Shown piece by piece: positions 1-7,001 of a stretch of 7,709 nucleotides of DNA. Every line of letters begins with the position of its first letter. Position 1 is the first letter of the stretch. Under the pieces are notes generated by a model. That model searched no databases. It was not told the DNA's origin and was given only the letters and a program-made list of their open reading frames with translations. Both the position numbers and the translations under genes were made by a program. Source of the stretch: Gemmatimonadota bacterium (GTDB lineage Bacteria; Gemmatimonadota; Gemmatimonadetes; Longimicrobiales; Longimicrobiaceae); assembly GCA_019348265.1 (NCBI GenBank), contig JAHWJV010000161.1:1-7709 (forward strand). The letters run 5' to 3'.

Positions 1-130
1 TCGCCAATACGCGGCCGAATGAGGTTCGTGCACTCATCAGGCTTGGCGCCGAGGGTGAACGAGCAGTTCCCGCCCGGCGACGCAAACCTCAAGCCCAACC
101 CCGTCGTTTCCGATGTGTTCGAGATCCCGT

Positions 131-180
131 CCGGAGCGAGGGACTGCGGCTCGACAGCACGACGAGCGAGTCCGCTCCGG
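131..180 (-). terminator. Long interrupted stem-loop downstream of the response regulator
   Basis: Three nested helices can be paired: 131-138 with 173-180 (CCGGAGCG/CGCTCCGG), 142-145 with 169-172 (GACT/AGTC), and 149-153 with 163-167 (GCTCG/CGAGC), leaving a 9-nt loop. It lies about 50 bp past the stop of the minus-strand response regulator, so it could form a 3' end structure that closes the operon. There is no T-run on the minus-strand exit side, so it is not a classical intrinsic terminator. It may act with Rho or as an RNA-stabilising hairpin, or be a chance fold in GC-rich DNA. The rest of positions 1-230 shows no gene I can support. Confidence 0.35.
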
Positions 181-230
181 CGGTGGACGCGGTCGGCAGC
201 GGTGGGATGCGGCGGGAGCCTCTCGCAGCG

Positions 231-1586
<1,356 letters not shown>

Positions 1587-1594
1587 GGGCGGGC

Positions 1595-2215
1595 CTAAGG
1601 AGGAGTGAGGATGAGGTAGCCGTCCTCTACGCGGGCGCCGCCGACACCCTGCGGCAGGGAAACGGCGATCGCCGCTTCGCCGAGGCCGGGCTCGTCCCGT
1701 CGTCCGAAGCGCGCCAGGACGTCGGGGTAGTAGCGCTCGGGGATAGGGATTCCGGCGAACGTCACTTCGTCGATCTCCACCGCGACCCGGCCGGAGGGCA
1801 GCTCGCCCAGCGTGCCGGAGATCGCGACCTCTGAGCTGTCGGGGAGCAGTGGGCGGATGCGGTCCAGCTCGGGATGAGAGGGGAGGTCGCGGGTCGCGAT
1901 GGTCCCACTGACCCGGACGGAGTCGGACACGAACTCCACGCTCGGGTCGTGTACCCGGCCGGTCAGCAATGCGGGTCCGCCGTAGCGCAGCAGGCTCGAC
2001 ACCTCGACGGAGGACAGCCGTGCCGTCTCGCCGCCGGAGCGGAGCCTGGCGATCTTCGCCTGGGCGATGGCGGCAGCCTCCGGTGAGACTTCGACCGGCT
2101 CCTTCTCCCGCCCGACCAGCCGCAGGATGTCATCGCGGAACCACCAGCTCGCTCCGAGCAGCGCCACGACGAGCGCCAACACCCCCAATGCCGCCCCGCC
2201 TCTGGATCGACTCAT
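1595..2215 (-). CDS. Membrane-anchored protein of unknown function
   Basis: A 206-residue protein that I do not recognise. It has a basic N-terminus (SRSR), one hydrophobic segment at about 8-26 ending in WWFRD, and a soluble remainder. This fits a single N-terminal anchor or uncleaved signal with the rest outside the cytoplasm; no lipobox cysteine is present. The soluble part starts with an Ala/Glu-rich helix (about 43-65) and continues as beta-strand-rich sequence with repeated 'V.VSG.' and 'V.ISG.' patterns (VRVSGTIATRDLP, SEVAISGTLGELP). It then has IPIPERYYPDVL and a C-terminal GYLILTPP. The pattern loosely recalls lipid-binding beta-sheet proteins of the LmeA/DUF2993 kind, but this is only a resemblance. 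The start overlaps the stop of the cysteine desulfurase by 4 bp (ATGA) and has a purine-rich GGGGGAGA just upstream, so translational coupling is likely. Its place in the sulfur cassette may be functional or only transcriptional. Confidence 0.85.
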   Translation of the reverse strand: MSRSRGGAALGVLALVVALLGASWWFRDDILRLVGREKEPVEVSPEAAAIAQAKIARLRSGGETARLSSVEVSSLLRYGGPALLTGRVHDPSVEFVSDSVRVSGTIATRDLPSHPELDRIRPLLPDSSEVAISGTLGELPSGRVAVEIDEVTFAGIPIPERYYPDVLARFGRRDEPGLGEAAIAVSLPQGVGGARVEDGYLILTPP

Positions 2216-3372
2216 TCTCCCCCGCTGAGCACCGCGACCGCGCGCGCCGCCTGTTGTATGTCATCCCCGGTCGTCGCCCACCCGAGCGAGAACCGAACGG
2301 CGCCCGTCTCGAGCGTCCCCAGAACCCGGTGCGCCTCCGGCGCGCAGTGCAGGCCGGCCCGGGTCAGCACGCCGTGTTCGCTGTCCAGCCGCGAAGCCAT
2401 CTCCGCCGGAGCTATCCGATCGCTGGTCACGGTGACGATCGACACGCCGTCCGGCCCGGCGGGTGAGCGCAGCCGCAGCCCCGGGATGCCACCGAGCGCG
2501 CGGATGAGGTCCGCTTTAAGGGCGAGCTCGCGCTCCCTGAGTGCCGGGATCCCGCGCTCCATCAGCCAGGTGACGCCGGCGAGGAGCCCCGCGATCCCCG
2601 GACCGTTCTGCGTACCCGCCTCCAGCCGGTCCGGGTACGCGGTGGGCATCTCCAGCGGCAGCGAATCGCCGCCCGTACCTCCGGCGATCCCGACCTGCAG
2701 CTCCAGCCCGTCGCGGACCCACAGTCCCCCGGTGCCCTGCGGCCCAAGGAGCCCCTTGTGCCCGGTGAACGCAAGCAGATCCACGCCCAGCTCGGCGACG
2801 TCCAGAGGCACCTGTCCCGCCGTCTGCGCGGCGTCTGCCAGGACCACGGCGCCGACTTCGTGCGCGAGATCCGAGAGCGGTCGCGCCGGCAGAATGGTGC
2901 CCAGCACGTTGGACGCATGCGGGAAGACCAGCAGGCGCGCGGCGTGGCCATCCCCAGCGAGCAGCGTGCGCGCCTCGTCCAGATCGACCCCGCCATCCGG
3001 CCGGCCGCTGAGCACCCGCTCTTCCACTCCGCGCGCCTTCAGCAGCGAGACAGGGCGCCTGACGGAGTTGTGATCGTATTCCGTCCGGACCACCGCGTCG
3101 CCCGGACGCAGGAGGCCGAACAGAGCCGCGTTGAGCGCGTGTGTAGCGTTCAGCTGAAAGGCGATGCGACCCGGATCGCCCTCGATCCCGAAAAGCTGCG
3201 CCAGCGCGCGTCTGCACTGGAAGAGAACCCGGCCGGCGGCTACCGATCGCCCATGGGCGGCGCGACCCGGCGTCGCCCCGACGTCGCGCAGGTACCCGGC
3301 TACGGCGTCAACGACTTCCGACGGCCGTAGCGCCGCCGTGGCGGCGTAGTCGAGGTAGACGAAGCCCGTCAT
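2212..3372 (-). CDS. Cysteine desulfurase family protein (aminotransferase class V, SufS/EF2568-like)
   Basis: A 386-residue PLP enzyme expected to take sulfur from L-cysteine as a protein persulfide and release alanine. Visible hallmarks are the N-terminal YLDYAATAALRP (6-17), EYDHNSVRRP (98-107) with the cofactor-stacking H101, N155, the PLP-binding D180 and Q183 in ADAAQTAGQ, and the Schiff-base lysine K206 in FTGHKGLLGPQGTGG (202-216). The persulfide cysteine C343 lies in RAGLHCAP (338-345), followed by GAVRFSLG. The RxGLHCAP form is typical of the group II (SufS/CsdA) enzymes, and in particular of the subfamily named after Enterococcus EF2568, rather than the longer flexible loop of IscS. 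Length is normal. Its start overlaps the 81-residue gene by 4 bp (ATGA), with no good independent ribosome site, and its stop overlaps the next gene by 4 bp. No SufU, SufE or Suf assembly genes are adjacent. The larE context suggests that it feeds sulfur to LarE; this is inference. Confidence 0.95.
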   Translation of the reverse strand: MTGFVYLDYAATAALRPSEVVDAVAGYLRDVGATPGRAAHGRSVAAGRVLFQCRRALAQLFGIEGDPGRIAFQLNATHALNAALFGLLRPGDAVVRTEYDHNSVRRPVSLLKARGVEERVLSGRPDGGVDLDEARTLLAGDGHAARLLVFPHASNVLGTILPARPLSDLAHEVGAVVLADAAQTAGQVPLDVAELGVDLLAFTGHKGLLGPQGTGGLWVRDGLELQVGIAGGTGGDSLPLEMPTAYPDRLEAGTQNGPGIAGLLAGVTWLMERGIPALRERELALKADLIRALGGIPGLRLRSPAGPDGVSIVTVTSDRIAPAEMASRLDSEHGVLTRAGLHCAPEAHRVLGTLETGAVRFSLGWATTGDDIQQAARAVAVLSGGE

Positions 3373-3614
3373 TCACCCGGCGGGTCGACATCGAGGTCCA
3401 GAGCTACATGCCGGAAGCCCTCCGCCTTCAGGGCGGCTACGAGCGCCGCCGCATCCGGGTGCAGGAGCCTGGACCATTCCGTCACAGCGACGCGCACGAC
3501 GGCGATCTCCGCTTCCGGGCCGGCGGCAGCCACGCCGGCTCCGCTGAGTCCCGCGGCTCGGAGCACGCGAGCCGCGGCCTCGCAGCGCTCTAGCGTCACC
3601 GCTACCTCATTCAT
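3369..3614 (-). CDS. Small stand-alone protein resembling the LarE C-terminal domain
   Basis: An 81-residue cytoplasmic protein with no signal or membrane segment. By eye it aligns over nearly its whole length with the C-terminal part of the neighbouring LarE. VT-ER at 6-10 matches VTSER, VLRAAGL matches ALRALGF, the EAEIAVVRV strand matches DTARLEI, and AALKAEGFRHVALDLD (60-75) matches RDAVRAAGFATVALDVE. The LarE region covered is about residues 185-253 of the TTG-start protein. The trailing GYRRGSLN of LarE is absent. The start has GGGAG four bases upstream and overlaps the larE stop by 4 bp (ATGA); the stop overlaps the cysteine desulfurase start in the same way. It has one cysteine (C11), not in a known motif. 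It may be a duplicated assembly or regulatory module that binds LarE or the desulfurase. The gene call is firm from coupling and coding style; the homology needs a profile search. Confidence 0.85.
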   Translation of the reverse strand: MNEVAVTLERCEAAARVLRAAGLSGAGVAAAGPEAEIAVVRVAVTEWSRLLHPDAAALVAALKAEGFRHVALDLDVDPPGE

Positions 3615-4438
3615 CGGGCTCCCAGCTGAACCAGGGCCGACGGTGCAAGCGCCTCGTTGAGGGACCCGCGCCGGTACCCCTCGACATCCAGCGCGACGGT
3701 CGCGAAGCCGGCGGCTCGTACGGCGTCTCGTATCCGAGCGTACCCGCGCACGGCCCCGTCGATCTCACGGGGGTGAATCTCCAGGCGCGCCGTGTCTTCG
3801 TGGTAGCGGACGCGAAAGTCGCGGAACCCCAGGGCGCGCAATGCGAGCTCCGCCTGCTCGATGCGCCTGAGTCGCTCGGATGTCACCGCGAGACCGTACG
3901 GGATCCGGGAGGCCAGACAGGGCGCAGCCGGCTGGTCCCAGGTGGGAAGGCCGAGCTCGCGGGACCAGGCGCGGATGTCCGCCTTGGTCAGCCCTGCCTC
4001 GAGCAGCGGCGACCGGACACTGTTCTCGTCCGCCGCGATGGCACCGGGCCGGTGGTCCCCGACGTCGTCCGCGTTGGAGCCGTCCGCGACCGTGGCCAGC
4101 CCCCGCTCTCGGGCGACCTCGACCAGTTTCCCCCATAATTCGGACTTGCAGAAGTAGCAGCGGTTGGAGGGGTTCGCGGCGTAGCGCGGATTGCTGACTT
4201 CGTCCGTGTCGATCTCCAACCACGGGATCTCGAAGCGCTCGGCGACCTCGCGGGCCGTTCCCCGCATCCACGACGCGAGGCTCTCGCTTCTACCAGTGAC
4301 CGCGAGCACCCGCTCGCGACCGAGCACGTCGACGGCGATCTTGGCGAGGAAAACCGAGTCGACGCCGCCGCTGTAGCCGATCACCAGCGACTCGTAGTCG
4401 CGGAGGAGCCGAACCAGCTTGTCGCGCTTGGCCTGCAA
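3611..4438 (-). CDS. larE: LarE-type ATP-dependent sulfur insertase (PP-loop)
   Basis: A 275-residue LarE family protein. Known LarE adenylylates pyridinium-3,5-biscarboxylic acid mononucleotide and inserts sulfur into it on the way to the nickel-pincer cofactor of lactate racemase. The PP-loop signature YSGGVDS is at 22-28. C94 and C97 form a CxxC in NRCYFCK (92-98), DGSNADD is at 119-125, SPLLEAGLTKADIR at 143-156, and C174 lies in PCLASRIPYG (173-182). The C-terminal domain ends ALDVEGYRRGS (249-259). C174 corresponds to the sacrificial Cys176 of the Lactobacillus enzyme. Enzymes that also carry the CxxC are expected to hold a [4Fe-4S] cluster able to carry an extra sulfide, so this one may work catalytically. 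I chose TTG at 4438-4436 because GGAGA lies six bases upstream and the length then matches known LarE (about 276). The ATG at 4573 would add 45 Arg/Pro-rich residues, overlap the upstream gene by 56 bp and run through a perfect hairpin. larA, larB and larC are absent from the window. Confidence 0.94.
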   Translation of the reverse strand: MQAKRDKLVRLLRDYESLVIGYSGGVDSVFLAKIAVDVLGRERVLAVTGRSESLASWMRGTAREVAERFEIPWLEIDTDEVSNPRYAANPSNRCYFCKSELWGKLVEVARERGLATVADGSNADDVGDHRPGAIAADENSVRSPLLEAGLTKADIRAWSRELGLPTWDQPAAPCLASRIPYGLAVTSERLRRIEQAELALRALGFRDFRVRYHEDTARLEIHPREIDGAVRGYARIRDAVRAAGFATVALDVEGYRRGSLNEALAPSALVQLGAR

Positions 4439-4462
4439 AGAGCGTCTCCGATCGAATGAGAA

Positions 4463-4494
4463 GTGGGCGTGTCCTAAAATAGCGACACGCCCAC
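4463..4494 (-). promoter_or_regulatory. Perfect 11-bp inverted repeat upstream of larE
   Basis: Arms GTGGGCGTGTC (4463-4473) and GACACGCCCAC (4484-4494) are perfectly complementary, with an AT-rich 10-base centre. The arms are 21 bp centre to centre, two helical turns, which suits a dimeric repressor or activator. The centre reads TATTTT on the minus strand and could serve as a -10 element, although no convincing -35 is seen. It lies 25 bp upstream of the proposed larE TTG and just after the stop of the upstream gene. It may be an operator, an attenuator or a terminator-like hairpin for the upstream gene; no T-run follows on the minus strand, which argues against a standard terminator. Confidence 0.6.
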
Positions 4495-4517
4495 CGTGGT
4501 CGCCACCCTTGGCGTAG

Positions 4518-5189
4518 CTACGCGCCGAGGGCCGAGGAGCGCGGGGTATCCGTCGGGACGGACTTGTTGTCACGCCGGTCGGTGAGCCGCTGCGCGCGTG
4601 CCTGAAGCTCGAAGAGAACCACGAGGACGGCTACCGGCAGAGAGAGGAAGATCGCGAGATCCGCGATGTTGCCCGGCGGGAGCCAGAGATCGCCCCAGCC
4701 GATCGAGAGGTAGTCCGTCACGCCCCAGTGCACGATGCGCTCGCCCAGATTGCCCATCATGCCGCCGGAGGCGAGTCCCACGAAAAGCCACGCCCACTTG
4801 CGCCGTTCGGGCGCGAGCCTGTGGCCGCGGCTCACCACCTCGAACAGCAGCACCATTCCCAGCAGGCCAGAGACCGCAGCGATGGCGATGCGGGCTTCCA
4901 GCGGAAGGCTCCCGTAGAGGCCCAGGATCATTGCGGGGTTGCGGACGTGCCAGAGAGCGAGGCGGTATTCGATGACCACCTGGATGGTGTCGAGCGGCAC
5001 GCGCTGGATCACGAGCCACTTCACCGTCCAGTCGGCGATCGCGATCACCAGCGCGATGACCACTGCCGGCTTCCAGCCGCGGTTCGGCTCATAGTCGGTA
5101 CGACGCCGCCCCTCCCCGCGGTCGGTGCTGCGTCGCTCTCCACGGAGCTTGCGCTCCAGGCGGTATGCGATCCGGCGATGATCAACCAT
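4518..5189 (-). CDS. Divergent signal peptidase II-like (LspA-family) membrane protein
   Basis: A 223-residue integral membrane protein. It has a 38-residue Arg-rich cytoplasmic N-terminal extension, hydrophobic segments at about 41-62, 100-120, 132-147 and 177-193, and a polar tail. Family marks are IADWTVKW (51-58, the TM1 D..xK motif with D53 and K57), RN at 83-84, ASGGMMGNLGERIVHWGVTDY (140-160) and GNIADLAI (173-180). LspA cleaves lipoprotein signal peptides with two aspartates, one in GNxxDR and one in NxAD. Here the second is kept (D177) but the first is Glu (E150, codon GAG at 4742-4740). The usual NxGxAF motif is also altered to NPAMILGL. It is much longer than the usual 160 or so residues. 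It may be an active variant, a paralogue with another role, or inactive. The start at 5189 has only a weak GAG upstream. Its stop lies within a 12-bp palindrome (4512-4523). It may be co-transcribed with larE, or end at the inverted repeat between them. Confidence 0.88.
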   Translation of the reverse strand: MVDHRRIAYRLERKLRGERRSTDRGEGRRRTDYEPNRGWKPAVVIALVIAIADWTVKWLVIQRVPLDTIQVVIEYRLALWHVRNPAMILGLYGSLPLEARIAIAAVSGLLGMVLLFEVVSRGHRLAPERRKWAWLFVGLASGGMMGNLGERIVHWGVTDYLSIGWGDLWLPPGNIADLAIFLSLPVAVLVVLFELQARAQRLTDRRDNKSVPTDTPRSSALGA

Positions 5190-5370
5190 GTCACTCGCTT
5201 GGTGTTATCCAGCGAACCACCACTACCCCATTGCTGCTGCGGCCCTCCATTTCAAGATGCGGGCCGCGGAGAGTCACCGAGCGCTCGGGCGCACCCGGCC
5301 GGCCGGTTTTCCGGATCCTGGCTGAACCCCGGATCGGGAATGACGATTGCGTGGGGTCGGGGCTCCGCGG

Positions 5371-5394
5371 TCACGCCACGTGCGGCGTGATTTT
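5371..5394 (+). promoter_or_regulatory. Hairpin plus T4 in the leader of the PRC-barrel gene
   Basis: TCACGCC (5371-5377) pairs with GGCGTGA (5384-5390) around a 6-base loop, followed directly by TTTT. It lies 10 bp before the likely ribosome site AGGGG (5404-5408) of the downstream gene. The shape is that of a short intrinsic terminator, so it may attenuate transcription into the gene, or be an operator. The T-run is short. The gap 5190-5415 between the divergent genes also holds two 12-bp perfect palindromes (5277-5288 and 5295-5306). I could not fix a promoter in either direction. Confidence 0.4.
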
Positions 5395-5415
5395 CCGCAC
5401 ATCAGGGGATGGAGA

Positions 5416-6204
5416 ATGGAAAACGACACGAACGATCTGGTGGTCCCGCTCAGCGAGCTCGATTTCGGCACCGCGAAGGACCAGCCGGACGCGCGCGGGT
5501 GGGCGGTCATCGCGGCGAACGGGATCCAGACGGGGCAGGTCTGCGACCTCCTCATCGACACCCGGACCGCGGAAGTGCACGCGTTCATCGTCGAGCTGAG
5601 CGGCAACTCCAGCCTCGGCACAGCCGCATACCGTGTCCTGGTCCCCGCGGAAGAGGCTCGCCTCGACCCGCCCGGGCGGCAGATCCATCTACGCTCACTC
5701 TCCTGGACCGACGTCGCGCTGCTCCCGCCCTACGGAGAACGGCCGGAGCCGGAAGTGCGTCAGGACGATACCGTCATCGTCACGCCGCAGCCAGTCGTGG
5801 CGGAAGCGGTGTCCCGAGACGTGCGGCTGACGCTGTTCGAGGAGGAGCTGGAGATCGGGAAGCGGACGGTCGATGCGGGGGAGGTCGTGGTCGGGAAGCG
5901 CGTCGAGGTCGACCAGGTCCGCCAGAGCATTCCCTTGATGCGCGAGGATGTCGTCGTCGAGCGTCGCCCGCTCCCGCCCGGCATGGGCTTCGAGCCGCGC
6001 GTCGAGGGCGACGTGACCTACATCCCGCTGCTCCAGGAGGAGCTCGTCGTAGAGAAGCGGCTCGTCGCGCGCGAGGAACTCGTGATCCGGAAGCGTCAGC
6101 TCGTGGAGGAGCAGGTGCTCGAGGAGAGCGTGCGAAGAGAGGTGGCGGACATCCGCCGCGCTGGGGACCCGCAGTTCCCCGGCGAAAGCCAGTCGGTGGA
6201 GTGA
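5416..6204 (+). CDS. PRC-barrel and DUF2382 (YsnF/AvaK) domain protein
   Basis: A 262-residue soluble protein with two domains. The N-terminal part (about 8-95) is a PRC barrel: PLSELDFGTA at 11-20, then GWAVIAANGIQTGQVCDLLID (28-48), VHAFIVEL (54-61) and YRVLVPAEEARLD (72-84). The C-terminal part (about 134-247) is DUF2382, seen as LFEEELEIGKR (140-150), AGEVVVGKRVEV (154-165), EDVVVERRP (177-185), LLQEELVVEKR (205-215) and EELVIRKR (220-227). The domain is built from repeated E-E-hydrophobic-x-KR strands. PRC-barrel/DUF2382 proteins are widespread in soil and radiation-tolerant bacteria and are linked to general stress; no biochemical activity is established. The start at 5416 is preferred because AGGGG lies seven bases upstream and the barrel begins soon after; the in-frame TTG at 5347 would place the 5371 hairpin inside the gene. 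The C-terminal domain is homologous to the facing gene at 6281-6814. Confidence 0.94.
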   Translation: MENDTNDLVVPLSELDFGTAKDQPDARGWAVIAANGIQTGQVCDLLIDTRTAEVHAFIVELSGNSSLGTAAYRVLVPAEEARLDPPGRQIHLRSLSWTDVALLPPYGERPEPEVRQDDTVIVTPQPVVAEAVSRDVRLTLFEEELEIGKRTVDAGEVVVGKRVEVDQVRQSIPLMREDVVVERRPLPPGMGFEPRVEGDVTYIPLLQEELVVEKRLVAREELVIRKRQLVEEQVLEESVRREVADIRRAGDPQFPGESQSVE

Positions 6205-6232
6205 CGCCGGCCTCTGCGGAGTGCGACATAGT

Positions 6233-6270
6233 AAAACGGGCCCGGAGCAGCGCTCCGGGCTCGTTGTTTT
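6233..6270. terminator. Bidirectional intrinsic terminator between convergent genes
   Basis: GCCCGGAG (6240-6247) pairs with CTCCGGGC (6253-6260) around a 5-base loop. On the plus strand the stem is followed by TCGTTGTTTT (6261-6270). On the minus strand it is followed by the complement of AAAA (6233-6236), a short T-run. It lies 28 bp after the stop of the plus-strand PRC/DUF2382 gene and just past the stop (6281) of the minus-strand DUF2382 gene, exactly where a shared terminator for convergent genes is expected. Confidence 0.85.
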
Positions 6271-6280
6271 CGCTACGGCC

Positions 6281-6814
6281 TCAGCTGAGCTGGTCGTTCC
6301 GACCAAGCGCCGGATCGGTACGGAGATGATCGGTCTCGCGAACCGCACCTTCGCGGTGAACGTCCGCGCGCTCCTTGCGGAGGTCGGCCTCCACCATCTC
6401 GGTCTCCGCGACCTCCCGGGTGCGGACGACCACCTCTTCCTTCGGGACGATGTGCTTCTCTACGACGGCTTGCTCGGCGTGCAGCGGAATGCGCACTTCC
6501 TCGCTCTCACCGATCGTCGCCCCCGCGGCCGCGAACCCGTCGGTGATCGGGCGGCGCTCGACCTCTACCTCGTCGTGCCGGAGAGTCACCGGCTGCTGCA
6601 CGCGCTCCGTCTCGACGCGCTTGCTGACCTCGACCTCACCCGCTTGCATCGCCCGCTTCCCCACGGTGAGTTCCTCCTCGGACAGCACGAGACGGGTCGC
6701 CTCCTCTTCCGTGACGCCGTGGGCCTGCATCCGCTCGCGGATGCGGAGCTGACGCTCCTGATACGCCGCGTCGTTCTCGTCCTGATCGCCGCCGTTGAAG
6801 AGCTTGTCGAACAT
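6281..6814 (-). CDS. DUF2382 (YsnF/AvaK) domain protein
   Basis: A 177-residue soluble, very charged protein. A short N-terminal region (1-40) with MFDKLFNGGDQDEND and a polar helix (YQERQLRIRERMQAHG) leads into a DUF2382 domain at about 41-153. Its repeats include LSEEELTVGKR (44-54), AGEVEVSKRVE (58-68), DEVEVERRP (81-89) and AVVEKHIVPKEEVVV (116-130). It aligns well with the C-terminal half of the facing plus-strand protein but has no PRC barrel. The ATG at 6814 is chosen because AGGAGG lies four to five bases upstream; longer in-frame readings to 6889 cover the leader. A TTGACA -35-like hexamer and a 12-bp palindrome lie about 80-100 bp upstream. A role in stress response is inferred from the family only. 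Confidence 0.93.
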   Translation of the reverse strand: MFDKLFNGGDQDENDAAYQERQLRIRERMQAHGVTEEEATRLVLSEEELTVGKRAMQAGEVEVSKRVETERVQQPVTLRHDEVEVERRPITDGFAAAGATIGESEEVRIPLHAEQAVVEKHIVPKEEVVVRTREVAETEMVEADLRKERADVHREGAVRETDHLRTDPALGRNDQLS

Positions 6815-6870
6815 GGTCCCTCCTGCGTGTGATGTACAACTCCCGCCTCGATGCGGGGGCGACGGGGCTT

Positions 6871-6912
6871 CGCAAACAACGTTCCACAAACCTTGTCAAC
6901 CAGGCGCGCCTG
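6871..6912 (-). promoter_or_regulatory. Candidate promoter with adjacent palindrome for the DUF2382 gene
   Basis: On the minus strand a perfect TTGACA (plus positions 6894-6899) lies in the leader of the DUF2382 gene. A -10 at 17-bp spacing would be TTTGCG (6871-6876), a poor match to TATAAT, so the promoter may use another sigma factor or a different -10. A perfect 12-bp palindrome CAGGCGCGCCTG (6901-6912) sits one base upstream of the TTGACA, a common position for an activator or repressor site. The -35 and palindrome are seen directly; their function is inference. Confidence 0.45.
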
Positions 6913-7001
6913 AATCACGGCTCGAGGACCGCCTCTCGCCTGGGCTAACTGTCACTGGCGTAAGCGGATGCGCGGCGGTCCCGCGACACCGGCGCGGCCG
7001 C

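Noticed and set aside
17..39. tRNA-like T-arm (ATGAG, loop GTTCGTGCA, CTCAT) near the left edge.
   Set aside because: The loop is not a standard TTCRANY seven-base loop, no acceptor or CCA end follows, and the 5' part would lie outside the window.
3369..3614. DUF3343 as an alternative identity of the 81-residue protein, because DUF3343 genes occur near EF2568-type desulfurases.
   Set aside because: The Cys-Gly motif expected in that family is absent, while the end-to-end similarity to the LarE C-terminal domain is better.
4512..4523. 12-bp palindrome GCGTAGCTACGC at the end of the LspA-like gene.
   Set aside because: It spans the stop codon and last codons, has no loop or T-run, and is probably chance in GC-rich sequence.
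5409..6329. Alternative ATG at 5409 giving a 306-codon plus-strand frame over the PRC-barrel gene.
   Set aside because: It is in the wrong frame relative to the PRC-barrel and DUF2382 domains, and its product is Arg/Ala-rich and non-homologous.
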